Of a stretch of DNA of 64,000 nucleotides, positions 54,407-63,139 are shown in pieces. Location: the NCBI GenBank assembly GCA_900543815.1, contig UQST01000010.1, forward strand, positions 8,292 to 72,291. The letters are read 5' to 3'. The position numbers were made by a program, and so were the translations under genes. The notes under the pieces were generated by a model. The model did no database searches. It saw nothing but the letters and a program-made list of their open reading frames with translations, and was not told where the DNA came from. The DNA comes from an uncultured Prevotellaceae bacterium. Its GTDB lineage: Bacteria; Bacteroidota; Bacteroidia; Bacteroidales; Bacteroidaceae. Within the stretch, counting starts at the first letter, position 1. Each line of letters opens with the position of its first letter.

Positions 54407-55714
54407 ATGCCATCATTCATCATCGAAGGAGGACACAGGCTCAAGGGTGACATCACGCCACAAGGAGCCAAAAACGAAGCTCTGCAAGTGCTGAGTGCCG
54501 TGCTGCTCACCGAAGAGCCGGTCACCCTACACAACTTGCCGGACATCCTCGACGTGAACAACCAGATACGCCTACTGCAAGACATCGGGGTGCGCACCAC
54601 GAGGACATCACCGCACGACATCACTCTGCAGGCCGACTCAGTGGATACCGCCTATCTGCAAAGCGACGAGTTCCTGCTCAGATGCGGCAAACTGCGGGGC
54701 AGCGTAATGCTCATGGGGCCGCTGCTCGCCCGCTTCGGACAGGCTATGGTGGCGCGTCCGGGAGGTGACAACATAGGCCGGCGCAGACTTGACACGCATT
54801 TCCTGGGACTGAAGAAGCTGGGTGGCGACTTTCATTATGACGCATGCCGACAGGTGTTCTCCATTACGGCCAAGAGGCTGAAGGGCACCTATATGCTGCT
54901 CGACGAGGCTTCCATCACCGGCACCGCCAATATCCTCATGGCTGCGGTGCTGGCCGAGGGAACCACCACAATATACAACGCGGCATGCGAGCCCTACGTG
55001 CAGCAGCTCTGCCACATGCTTGTGAGCATGGGTGCAAAGATAAGCGGCATAGGCAGCAACCTGCTCACCATCGAGGGAGTGACGCGTCTGGGAGGAGCCG
55101 AACACAGCATCCTGCCCGACATGATCGAGGTGGGATCCTTCATCGGCATGAGTGCGATGGTGGGCGATGGCGTGCGCATCTGCAACGTCGCCTATCCCCA
55201 ATTGGGCATCATACCCTATACGTTCCGCCGTCTGGGCATCCAGGTGGAGCGCCAAGGCGATAACATCTTCATCCCGAAGCAGGATCACTATCAGATAGAG
55301 ACATTCCTCGACGGGTCGTTCATGACCTTTGCCGATGCGCCGTGGCCCGGTCTCACACCCGACTTGCTAAGCGTCCTGCTGGTGGTCAGCACGCAGGCCA
55401 AGGGTTCGGTGCTGGTTCACCAGAAGATGTTTGAGAGCCGCCTCTTCTTTGTCGATAAGCTGATAGAGATGGGGGCACAGATTATCCTGTGCGACCCACA
55501 CCGCGCCGTGGTGGTGGGACACGACAATGAGAGGAAGCTGCACGCCGGTCGCATGACCAGTCCAGACATCCGCGCAGGCATCGCCTTGCTGATAGCAGCC
55601 ATGAGCGCCGACGGTACGAGCCGCATAGATAACATAGGACAAATCGATCGCGGCTACGAGAACATAGAGACGCGCCTCAATTCTCTGGGTGCAAGAATAA
55701 GCCGTATAGACTAA
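54407..55714 (+). CDS. murA: UDP-GlcNAc 1-carboxyvinyltransferase, Asp variant
   Basis: First committed step of peptidoglycan synthesis. The 435-residue protein has KNEALQVLSAVLLT early and the active-site loop ARPGGDNIGRRRLDTH. The residue that is Cys in most MurA (Cys115 of E. coli) is Asp121 here. That change is known from natural and engineered MurA to give fosfomycin insensitivity, and is common in Bacteroidota. The rest is normal. The stop overlaps rimM by 1 bp (TAATG). Confidence 0.96.
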   Translation: MPSFIIEGGHRLKGDITPQGAKNEALQVLSAVLLTEEPVTLHNLPDILDVNNQIRLLQDIGVRTTRTSPHDITLQADSVDTAYLQSDEFLLRCGKLRGSVMLMGPLLARFGQAMVARPGGDNIGRRRLDTHFLGLKKLGGDFHYDACRQVFSITAKRLKGTYMLLDEASITGTANILMAAVLAEGTTTIYNAACEPYVQQLCHMLVSMGAKISGIGSNLLTIEGVTRLGGAEHSILPDMIEVGSFIGMSAMVGDGVRICNVAYPQLGIIPYTFRRLGIQVERQGDNIFIPKQDHYQIETFLDGSFMTFADAPWPGLTPDLLSVLLVVSTQAKGSVLVHQKMFESRLFFVDKLIEMGAQIILCDPHRAVVVGHDNERKLHAGRMTSPDIRAGIALLIAAMSADGTSRIDNIGQIDRGYENIETRLNSLGARISRID

Positions 55715-56223
55715 TGATAAAGGAAGACGAGGTTTACAAGATAGGGCAAATCACCCGCACCCACGGCGTGAAGGGCGAGGTGGCGCTCAGTTTCACCGAC
55801 GACGTATGGGACCGAGCCGACGCCGACTACCTGGTGCTCCGCATGGACGGCATCCTTGTGCCGTTCTTCATGGAGGAGTACAGGTTCCGTTCCGACACAG
55901 TGGCGCTGGTCAAGTTTGAGGATTACGACACCTCCGAACAGGCATCCGCGCTCTGTGGCAGCGAGGTCTTCTTCCCCCACAGCCTCACTCCTGAGGCCGA
56001 GCCAGAGGATGAATACACCTGGCGATACTTCACCGGATTCCAACTCATCGAGGAGGAACACGGCCTGCTGGGCACTATCGACCACGTGGAAGACAGCACC
56101 GCCAATGTGCTCTTCATGGTGGGCGACCTGCTGATACCCGCTGCAGGGGACTTCGTGACAGACATCGATCACAAGGGGAGACGCATCACCATGCGCTTGC
56201 CCCACGGACTTTTGGACTTATGA
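55714..56223 (+). CDS. rimM: Ribosome maturation factor RimM
   Basis: Helps assemble the 30S head domain by binding S19. The 169-residue protein has the N-terminal GQITRTHGVKGEVAL motif and the PRC-barrel C-terminal domain with AAGDFVTDIDHKGRRITMRLP (short core FVTDIDHKGRRI) and ends GLLDL. It overlaps murA by 1 bp and dxr by 4 bp, so the three are tightly coupled. Confidence 0.95.
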   Translation: MIKEDEVYKIGQITRTHGVKGEVALSFTDDVWDRADADYLVLRMDGILVPFFMEEYRFRSDTVALVKFEDYDTSEQASALCGSEVFFPHSLTPEAEPEDEYTWRYFTGFQLIEEEHGLLGTIDHVEDSTANVLFMVGDLLIPAAGDFVTDIDHKGRRITMRLPHGLLDL

Positions 56224-57386
56224 CAATGAAGAAAAAGATTTGCCTGCTGGGTAGCACAGGCAGCATAGGCACACAGACGCTACAGGTCATCGACGAGCAT
56301 CCCGACCTCTTCGAGGCTTACGTGCTGACAGCAAACAGCCGCGCCGACCTGCTCATCGAACAGGCACGCAAATACCAGCCCGCTGCAGTGGTCATCGCAG
56401 ACGAAAGCAAGTATGAGCAGGTGCGCCTGGCTCTGGACAAGGAGCCTATTCAGGTATATACAGGAAGCGAGTCGCTGTGCCAGGTGGTGCAGATGGGACC
56501 CGTGGATATCGTGCTTACGGCACTCGTAGGATTCAGTGGTCTGCGCCCTACCATCAGCGCGATAAAGGCACACAAGACCATTGCGCTGGCCAACAAAGAG
56601 ACGCTCGTAGTGGCAGGCGAACTGGTGACAGGGCTTTGCCTCGAGGAGAAAGTGGCGGTACTGCCCGTTGACAGCGAGCACAGTGCCATCTTCCAGAGCC
56701 TGATGGGCGAGGTGAGTCCCATCGAAAAGATTATCCTGACAGCCAGCGGAGGCCCCTTCCGCACCTTCACCAGCGCACAGCTCGAAACGGTGACACCCGC
56801 TATGGCGCTCAAGCATCCCAACTGGGACATGGGAGCCAAGATAACGATAGACTCGGCGAGCATGATGAACAAGGGCTTCGAAGTAATAGAGGCCAAGTGG
56901 CTCTTCGACGTTGACCCGCATCAGATACAGGTAGTGGTGCACCCGCAGAGCATAGTGCACAGTGCGGTGCAGTTTGCCGACGGAGCCGTGAAGGCACAGT
57001 TGGGCGCACCCGACATGAGGGTACCCATCCAGCTGGCACTCTCTTACCCCGAGCGTCTGGCCAGCCACTTCCCCCGTCTCGACTGGTGGCAGATGAAGGA
57101 CCTCACCTTTGAGAAGCCCGACGAAGAGAAGTTCCGCTGTCTGGGCATGGCCTACGAAGCCATCCGGCAGGGCGGCAACGCAGCCTGCATAGTGAACGCC
57201 GCCAACGAGGTGGCCAACCTGGCTTTCCGTCAGGAGCGCTGTCCGTTCCTGGCCATGGCCGACATCATCGGCCACTGCCTTGCGCATGTGCCCCATCAGG
57301 AAAAGCCTTCGCTGGACGACTATCTGGCCACCGATGCCGAGACGAGGCGCGTGGCCGAGGAGGCCGTACGTGCTCTGGGGCTATAG
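56220..57386 (+). CDS. dxr: 1-deoxy-D-xylulose 5-phosphate reductoisomerase
   Basis: Second step of the MEP isoprenoid pathway, NADPH-dependent and the target of fosmidomycin. The 388-residue protein begins with the NADPH site LLGSTGSIGTQTL, has ALANKETLVVAGEL, the metal-binding PVDSEHSAIFQ, SASMMNKGFEVIEA, and NAANEVA. Start ATGACAATG gives two options two codons apart; the first overlaps the rimM stop. It is followed by a repetitive spacer and rseP, a gene order common in bacteria. Confidence 0.97.
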   Translation: MTMKKKICLLGSTGSIGTQTLQVIDEHPDLFEAYVLTANSRADLLIEQARKYQPAAVVIADESKYEQVRLALDKEPIQVYTGSESLCQVVQMGPVDIVLTALVGFSGLRPTISAIKAHKTIALANKETLVVAGELVTGLCLEEKVAVLPVDSEHSAIFQSLMGEVSPIEKIILTASGGPFRTFTSAQLETVTPAMALKHPNWDMGAKITIDSASMMNKGFEVIEAKWLFDVDPHQIQVVVHPQSIVHSAVQFADGAVKAQLGAPDMRVPIQLALSYPERLASHFPRLDWWQMKDLTFEKPDEEKFRCLGMAYEAIRQGGNAACIVNAANEVANLAFRQERCPFLAMADIIGHCLAHVPHQEKPSLDDYLATDAETRRVAEEAVRALGL

Positions 57387-57399
57387 CCACAGCACCGCG

Positions 57400-57530
57400 C
57401 CAAGCCAGCCTGGCCCATCAAGCCAGGCAAGCACAACGCCAAGCACAGGCAAGCATGAAGCCAAGCGCAAGCAAGCACAACATCAAACATAAGCAAGCAC
57501 AACGCTGAGCGAAAGCAAGCATTACTATAC
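57400..57530. repeat. CAAGCA-rich low-complexity spacer between dxr and rseP
   Basis: About 130 bp in which short motifs of the type CAAGCACAACGC, AAGCCAAGCGC and CAAGCAAGCAC recur at irregular 8-14-bp steps. G and T are scarce, so the plus-strand RNA would be almost unstructured. It ends in CATTATATATATAAA (about 57530-57544), next to the rseP start. Function unknown. Confidence 0.6.
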
Positions 57531-57558
57531 ATTATATATATAAATACAGCAACTACAC

Positions 57559-58977
57559 ATGAGCATCATCCTGATAAAGGCACTGCAACTCATTCTGTGC
57601 CTCTCCCTACTGGTCATCCTGCACGAGTTCGGCCACTTTGGCTTCTCGAAGCTATTCCATGTGAAGGTGACCAGATTCTACCTCTTCTATAACCCCTACT
57701 TCCATCTCTTCAGCACCAGAGACCGCTGGTTTACCCGCCTCTTCCCCTATTTCAAGGACAACGAGACGGAGTACGGCATCGGATGGCTGCCACTGGGCGG
57801 ATACGTGCAGATAGCCGGCATGGTGGACGAGAGCATGGACACCGAGCAGCTGAAGAAGCCTGCACAGCCCTGGGAGTTCCGCTCGCAGAAGGTATGGAAG
57901 CGATTCTTCATGATGGCAGGCGGCATCCTGATGAACCTGCTGGCTGCATGGGTCATCTACAGCGCCGTGATGCTCACCTGGGGCCGCGACTATATCCCCA
58001 TGCAGAGCATCAAGCAGGGATTCCAGTACAACGAGTATGCCCAGCGCCTGGGATTCCGCAACGGCGACATTCCCGTAGCGGCCGACGGCAAGGAGATAGC
58101 CGAATACTCGGGCGTCATATACCGCACGCTCTCCAACGCCGGCACGGTGACTGTGCTGCGTGATGGCCAGAGGGAGGATGTGCAGATGCCCTCGGGCGGC
58201 CTCAACATGGTGGAGATGCTGCACATGGTGCCTGCCTTCATGTCGCCCACGGCACCCTCGGTAATCGAGTCGGTGGCAGCCGGATCGGCCGCCGAGAAGG
58301 CCGGCATGAAGGCCGGAGCGCAGATTCTGGCCGTGAACGGCAAGGACATCAGCACCTGGAACGACTTTGACTTCAATGTCACACTGCGCCGCCAGGACAT
58401 ACTGGGAGCACCCACATGCACCCGTCAGGACAGCCTGAAGCAGAGGCATCTGCTGGTGGTGTGGACCACCGACGGCGGTGTGACCAAGGACACAGCCAGC
58501 CTTCATCTCGACGAGACATACCTGATGGGAGTCACACGCCGCCTGCCGGAGTTCGGCACAGAGCACGAGAGCTACACACTGCTGTCCTGTATCCCCGCCG
58601 GTCTGAAGCGCGGCTGGAAGCAACTCTCGGGCTACGTGAATGACCTGAAGTACATGGCATCGGCCGACGGAGTGAAGTCGGTGGGCTCGTTCATCACCAT
58701 CGGAAGCATCTTCCCCAGCGCCTGGGACTGGCAGCAGTTCTGGCTCACCACGGCTTTCATCAGCATTATCCTGGCTGTGATGAACCTCTTGCCCATCCCC
58801 GCCCTCGACGGTGGACACCTCTTCTTCCTGCTTGTGGAGGCCATCACAGGCCGCCAGCCCTCCGAGAAGGTCATGCAGTGGATGGAGATGATAGGACTGG
58901 GACTGCTGGCCATACTGATGCTCGTGGCATTCAGCAACGACGTGCGCAACTTCATCCTGCCGCTCTTCGGATTCTGA
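57559..58977 (+). CDS. rseP: Site-2 zinc metalloprotease RseP
   Basis: Intramembrane protease that trims regulated membrane proteins such as anti-sigma factors. The 472-residue protein has the zinc motif HEFGH at residues 22-26 in the first membrane segment, periplasmic PDZ region(s) with AGSAAEKAGMKAGAQILAVNG (core SAAEKAGMKAGAQ), and a late NLLPIPALDGGH in the third segment with the Asp ligand. An ECF sigma/anti-sigma pair at 29037-30024 is a plausible but unproven client. Confidence 0.95.
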   Translation: MSIILIKALQLILCLSLLVILHEFGHFGFSKLFHVKVTRFYLFYNPYFHLFSTRDRWFTRLFPYFKDNETEYGIGWLPLGGYVQIAGMVDESMDTEQLKKPAQPWEFRSQKVWKRFFMMAGGILMNLLAAWVIYSAVMLTWGRDYIPMQSIKQGFQYNEYAQRLGFRNGDIPVAADGKEIAEYSGVIYRTLSNAGTVTVLRDGQREDVQMPSGGLNMVEMLHMVPAFMSPTAPSVIESVAAGSAAEKAGMKAGAQILAVNGKDISTWNDFDFNVTLRRQDILGAPTCTRQDSLKQRHLLVVWTTDGGVTKDTASLHLDETYLMGVTRRLPEFGTEHESYTLLSCIPAGLKRGWKQLSGYVNDLKYMASADGVKSVGSFITIGSIFPSAWDWQQFWLTTAFISIILAVMNLLPIPALDGGHLFFLLVEAITGRQPSEKVMQWMEMIGLGLLAILMLVAFSNDVRNFILPLFGF

Positions 58978-59002
58978 GCGGTGCAACAAAACACAGCAAG
59001 AT

Positions 59003-59200
59003 ATGAACTTCACACACCAATATCACAACCTCTCCACCGACCCGGCCATGCTGATGAGCTTCATCAACACCAAGCTGCGCGACGAGTTCAGTTCGCTTGA
59101 CGAACTCTGCTCAACCATGGGCATCGACCGCAGCGGGCTGGAACAGCAGCTCGGGGAAGCAGGATTCGAGTACAGCAAGGAGTACAACAAATTCTGGTAA
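59003..59200 (+). CDS. DUF4250 family small protein
   Basis: A 65-residue protein containing MLMSFINTKLRDEFSSLDELC and ending GFEYSKEYNKFW, which matches the DUF4250 pattern (short proteins across Bacteroidota and Firmicutes, function unknown). It is 25 bp after rseP and 14 bp before a lipoprotein gene, on the same strand, so co-expression is likely. Confidence 0.88.
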   Translation: MNFTHQYHNLSTDPAMLMSFINTKLRDEFSSLDELCSTMGIDRSGLEQQLGEAGFEYSKEYNKFW

Positions 59201-59214
59201 AGGCATCTTAGCCT

Positions 59215-59601
59215 ATGAACAAGCTCCATTTATCCATCAAACACACCCTGGCCGCCGCGCTCACGCTCCTGCTGGTCATGCTGTCTGCATGCGCCAGCAA
59301 CGAGGAACGGGAAGCACAGCAGATGCTGCAGCAGGCGCGCTCCGCTCTGCGCCACCGCCTCTACTCCGAGGCCAGGGACAGCATCCTCTCGCTCCGCAAG
59401 AAGCATCCCACTGCCATCAATGCACGCAAGCAGGGCATCCTCCTGCTCGACAGCATCGAGCTGCAGGCTGCCGCCGACAGCCTCACAAAGGCCGAAGGCA
59501 ACGAGTGGGAAAGGCTCGACGTGAAGAGGAAATTCTATGAGCGGAAACTGCAAGAGGACCAAAAGAGAGCACTCAGAGAACTACAAACAGAAAAGAAATA
59601 G
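59215..59601 (+). CDS. Small lipoprotein, function unknown
   Basis: A 128-residue predicted lipoprotein. The signal peptide ends MLSAC with Cys26. The rest is charged and helical, with an early segment like a tetratricopeptide helix pair (AQQMLQQARSALRHRLYSEA, core QQARSALRHRLYSEA) and a Lys/Glu-rich end (LQEDQKRALRELQTEKK). I do not recognise the family. The stop is 1 bp before the CCA-enzyme start, so the two are translationally linked. Confidence 0.85.
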   Translation: MNKLHLSIKHTLAAALTLLLVMLSACASNEEREAQQMLQQARSALRHRLYSEARDSILSLRKKHPTAINARKQGILLLDSIELQAAADSLTKAEGNEWERLDVKRKFYERKLQEDQKRALRELQTEKK

Positions 59602-59602
59602 C

Positions 59603-61048
59603 ATGAGACACCTGACCGACGCCGACCTGGCACAACTGCTCGACGCTCCCATCTTCCACCAGATAGGCGAGGCGGCCGACAGTCTGGGCATGGAATGCTA
59701 TGTGGTAGGCGGATATGTGAGAGACCTCTACCTGGAGCGGCCGTCCAAGGACATCGATTGCCTGGTAGTAGGCTCCGGCATACGTGTGGCCGAGCAACTG
59801 GCCACACGGCTGGGACGCGGAGCACACATCAGCGTGTTCCGCAACTTTGGCACGGCACAGCTCAAGTACAAGGGACAGGAGGTGGAGTTCGTGGGGGCGC
59901 GACGCGAAAGCTACTCCAGAGGCAGCCGCAAGCCCATCGTCGAGGACGGCACACTGGATGACGACCTCGACCGACGCGACTTCACCATCAATGCGCTGGC
60001 CGTTTGCCTCAACAGCGCACGCTACGGCGAGCTGGTAGATCGCTTCGATGGACTGCTCGACCTGGAGGACGGAATCATCGCCACACCGCTTGACCCCGAC
60101 GTGACATTCAGCGATGACCCACTGCGCATGATGCGCTGCATCAGATTCTCCACCCAACTCAACTTCCGTATCGAGGACGAGACGGAACAGGCTCTGGCAC
60201 GCAATGCCGAGCGCATCAGCATCATATCACAGGAGCGCATCATAGATGAGTTCAACAAGATAATGCTCGCACCCACACCCAGCATCGGACTGGTGGAGCT
60301 GAGCCGAAGCGGTCTGCTGCCGCTCATATTCCCCGAGCTGGCAGCCCTCGAGGGCGTGGAGGTGCGCAACGGACGAGCCCACAAGGACAACTTCTACCAC
60401 ACGCTGGAGGTGCTCGACAACGTCAGCCACCACGGCGGAGAGCGCGCCACGCTGTGGCTCAGATGGGCGGCACTGCTGCACGACATAGGCAAGCCACGCA
60501 GCAAAAGGTGGGAGAACGGTGTGGGATGGACTTTCCACAACCACAACTACCTCGGTCAGAAGATGGTGGCAGGCATATTCCGGCGCATGAAGTTGCCCAC
60601 GGATGAGCGCATGAACTACGTGGAGAAGCTGGTGGGACTGCACATGCGCCCCATAGCCATCGCCGATGATGAGGTGACCGACTCGGCTGTGCGCCGCTTG
60701 CTCTTCGAAGCGGGCGAGGACATAGAGGACTTGATGATACTGTGCGAGGCGGACATCACGAGCCGCAACCAGCAGAAGAAGCAGCGCTTTCTGGACAACT
60801 TCCAGCTGGTGAGGCAGAAGCTGGCCGACCTGCAGGAGCGCGACAACTACCGCACATGGCACAATCCCATCTCGGGCGAGGAAATCATGGAGACCTTCCA
60901 CCTCGGTCCGTGCCGCGAGATAGGCTTGCTCAAGCAGGCGGTGAAGGACGCCATCTGGGACAGCGTGATACCCAACGACCACGAGGCCGCCCGCGAGTTC
61001 ATGCTCGCCAAGGCCGCCGAGATGGGACTCAAGCCTGCAAGCGAGTAA
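59603..61048 (+). CDS. cca: CCA tRNA nucleotidyltransferase with HD domain
   Basis: Adds or repairs the 3' CCA of tRNA, or belongs to the closely related poly(A) polymerase group. The 481-residue protein has VVGGYVRDLYL, the metal-binding DID of SKDIDCLVVG, RRDFTINALAV, the RNA-binding neck, and an HD hydrolase domain with LLHDIGKPR at about residue 295. ATG 59603 is chosen over 59537, which lies within the lipoprotein gene in another frame. A terminator follows. Confidence 0.94.
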   Translation: MRHLTDADLAQLLDAPIFHQIGEAADSLGMECYVVGGYVRDLYLERPSKDIDCLVVGSGIRVAEQLATRLGRGAHISVFRNFGTAQLKYKGQEVEFVGARRESYSRGSRKPIVEDGTLDDDLDRRDFTINALAVCLNSARYGELVDRFDGLLDLEDGIIATPLDPDVTFSDDPLRMMRCIRFSTQLNFRIEDETEQALARNAERISIISQERIIDEFNKIMLAPTPSIGLVELSRSGLLPLIFPELAALEGVEVRNGRAHKDNFYHTLEVLDNVSHHGGERATLWLRWAALLHDIGKPRSKRWENGVGWTFHNHNYLGQKMVAGIFRRMKLPTDERMNYVEKLVGLHMRPIAIADDEVTDSAVRRLLFEAGEDIEDLMILCEADITSRNQQKKQRFLDNFQLVRQKLADLQERDNYRTWHNPISGEEIMETFHLGPCREIGLLKQAVKDAIWDSVIPNDHEAAREFMLAKAAEMGLKPASE

Positions 61049-61087
61049 GCCCCAGGGCGCAAGCCTCATCCCACACCATCACATACC

Positions 61088-61128
61088 AAGGCGGAGACGA
61101 CACACCGGCTGTCCCCGCCTTTGCTTTT
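61088..61128 (+). terminator. Rho-independent terminator after cca
   Basis: Stem AAGGCGG (61088-61094) / CCGCCTT (61115-61121), followed by TGCTTTT. It lies 40 bp past the stop. Confidence 0.75.
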
Positions 61129-61316
61129 CAGCTCTGGCACAAGGGGCCGTGAGCGGGTTCCACAGCCTGCCCGCTACCAGAAGGACTGAGTGGCACGAAT
61201 GCCCCAGGAGCCCCTTCCATGCCCCCCTCCACAAGACCGGGAAACACGCCCAAGCCCCATCCCGCCGTCACACAGGCGAGGCGTCTCCCGGCCCGCGCGT
61301 GAGAGGCCGCCAGCCC

Positions 61317-61404
61317 GCAGCGCGCTGCACTGCCCCACGCAATGCGCTGCACCGGCCAACGCAGCGCGCTGCATCGGGCAACGCACCGCAGTGCATTTTC
61401 CCGT
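61317..61404. repeat. 22-bp palindrome array J (4 units)
   Basis: Units at 61317, 61339, 61361 and 61383. Cores are GCAGCGCGCTGC (twice), GCAATGCGCTGC and GCACCGCAGTGC. Linkers are ACTGCCCCAC, ACCGGCCAAC, ATCGGGCAAC and ATTTTCCCGT. CCGCACCCCACACC at 61411-61424 follows on the right. The gap 61049-61643 otherwise has the cca terminator and an unassigned leader region of the carbonic anhydrase gene. Confidence 0.86.
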
Positions 61405-61643
61405 CCGGCACCGCACCCCACACCACACGCGGCCTTTCTGCATCCATCCTGCCGCACCTGAAATCAGGCAGAAACCTGCCACCATGCAGTCCGCATGCCT
61501 GCATTTCCATCATTCCACAGAGGGCCAACCAATAAAAAATCGCGCTTCGGACGCTGTCATTTGCCGTAAAAGTTGCAAATTTGCAGTGCAGAGGGCCAAA
61601 GAGGTACCCGATGTACATTTTCACGAACCAATATTCGCAACCA

Positions 61644-62189
61644 ATGATAATAGAAGAACTATTGAAATTCAACAAGGAGTTTGTGGAAAAGAAGAGCTAT
61701 GAGCGGTTTGCCACAAGCAAATACCCCGACAAGAAGCTCGCCATCCTGTCGTGCATGGACACCCGCCTGACCGAACTCCTGCCGGCTGCGCTGGGACTGC
61801 GCAACGGCGACGCCAAACTCATCAAGAACGCCGGCGGACTGGTCATCAGCCCCTTCGACTCGGCCATGCGCAGCCTCCTGGTGGCCATCTACGAGCTGGG
61901 CGTGCAGGAGATAATGGTCATCGCGCACTCCAACTGCGGCGCGTGCCACATGAACGGAGCGCAGATGAAGCAGCTCATGATAGAGCGCGGCATACGGAAG
62001 GACGTGATAGACACCATCGGGCTGTGCGGTATCGACCTCGACCATTGGCTGGAGGGATTCCACGACACCGAGGACTCGGTACGCAATACAGTGCGCACCA
62101 TACGCAACCACCCGCTCGTGCCCCACGACGTGAACCTGCATGGCTACATCATCGATTCACACACAGGCGAGCTTACCGAGGTGAAGTGA
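61644..62189 (+). CDS. Beta-class carbonic anhydrase
   Basis: Interconverts CO2 and bicarbonate in the cytoplasm. The 181-residue protein has the zinc ligands Cys37 and Asp39 with Arg41 in SCMDTRL, and His95 and Cys98 in AHSNCGAC, the beta-class pattern. ATG 61644 (MIIEELLKFN) is the family start; the frame is open to 61581 but that region looks non-coding. It is flanked by an array on the left and a promoter for the export lipoprotein on the right. Confidence 0.94.
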   Translation: MIIEELLKFNKEFVEKKSYERFATSKYPDKKLAILSCMDTRLTELLPAALGLRNGDAKLIKNAGGLVISPFDSAMRSLLVAIYELGVQEIMVIAHSNCGACHMNGAQMKQLMIERGIRKDVIDTIGLCGIDLDHWLEGFHDTEDSVRNTVRTIRNHPLVPHDVNLHGYIIDSHTGELTEVK

Positions 62190-62284
62190 CCGCAAAAGCA
62201 ACATTCCGAAAAGCAAAGGGGACTTTAGAACGCGATGAAAACCAAAAAGGTGACATTTATGCCGCATATGCGCGAGAAAAGCAT

Positions 62285-62292
62285 TACCTTTG
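62285..62292 (+). promoter_or_regulatory. Promoter -7 box of the export lipoprotein gene
   Basis: TACCTTTG, a TAnnTTTG match, 28 bp before the ATG at 62321. It rejects the longer frame that runs back into the carbonic anhydrase gene. Confidence 0.7.
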
Positions 62293-62320
62293 CCCCGATT
62301 TAATTCATAAAAGCATTTCG

Positions 62321-63139
62321 ATGAAGAAGATAACAGCACTCATGACTATGGTGGCGCTTGTCCTGCTGATGACGAGCTGCGTCTCCACCAAGAAGATTGT
62401 ATATTTCCAGGGCTCAGACTCCACATTCATGCAGGCGCAGCAAATCATGCAGCAGTATGAGATGAAGCTCAAGCCGGCCGACCAGATACTTATCAAGATA
62501 ACATGCAGCGAGCCTGACCTGCTCACGATATTCGCCCAGGACGTGGTGATGGGCACGGCGGGAAGCACAAACAGCTCCAATCTGAACATCCAGAGTAACA
62601 TGAGCAATGCCTATGCCTACACGGTGACCAATGACGGACACGTGGTTCTGCCCGCCGTGGGACGGGTGAAGGTGGAAGGGCTCACCAGCGACGAGGCCGG
62701 CAGGATGATAGGCGAGAAAATCAAGGAAGCCAAGCTCATCAGCGACCCCGAAGTGACCGTGCGGCTGCTCAACGGCCGTGTGGCTGTACTGGGAGCCGTG
62801 AGAAACCCACAGGTGGTGAACCTCACCAGTGAGCGCAACACCATTCTGGATGTGCTGTCGAAGTGCTCCGACGTGGACGACACAGGCCTGCGCCAGAAGG
62901 TGACACTCTACCGCGAGGAGGGAGGCAAGCGCACCATGTACCGTCTCGACCTCACCCGCGCCGACATCTTCACCAGCCCGGCCTACTACGTACAGCAGAA
63001 CGACATGATCTACGTAGAGCCCAACAAGAGCAAGAACATAAGGAGCAGTGCCTTCTACACCTTCCTTAGCGTGGCCGGCTCAAGCATCTTCAGCTTGGCA
63101 TCGGTGGCTATCTCAGTGGTGGCACTGACGCGCAAATAG
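62321..63139 (+). CDS. Polysaccharide export outer membrane lipoprotein (Wza family)
   Basis: A 272-residue lipoprotein (lipobox LMTSC, Cys20) with a polysaccharide export domain (KLKPADQILIKITCSEPDL, core LKPADQILIKI), a SLBB-like segment GRVAVLGAVRNPQVVNL, and a C-terminal membrane helix (SIFSLASVAISVVAL). It would form the outer membrane pore for capsule or exopolysaccharide. No Wzc partner follows; the next genes are on the other strand. Its 3' end overlaps the convergent lipoprotein gene by 32 bp. Confidence 0.9.
   Translation: MKKITALMTMVALVLLMTSCVSTKKIVYFQGSDSTFMQAQQIMQQYEMKLKPADQILIKITCSEPDLLTIFAQDVVMGTAGSTNSSNLNIQSNMSNAYAYTVTNDGHVVLPAVGRVKVEGLTSDEAGRMIGEKIKEAKLISDPEVTVRLLNGRVAVLGAVRNPQVVNLTSERNTILDVLSKCSDVDDTGLRQKVTLYREEGGKRTMYRLDLTRADIFTSPAYYVQQNDMIYVEPNKSKNIRSSAFYTFLSVAGSSIFSLASVAISVVALTRK

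Noticed and set aside
61751..62320. Fusion of a carbonic anhydrase-region frame to the export lipoprotein
   Set aside because: This part is the out-of-frame shadow of the carbonic anhydrase gene; a promoter and a lipoprotein signal peptide mark the true start at 62321.
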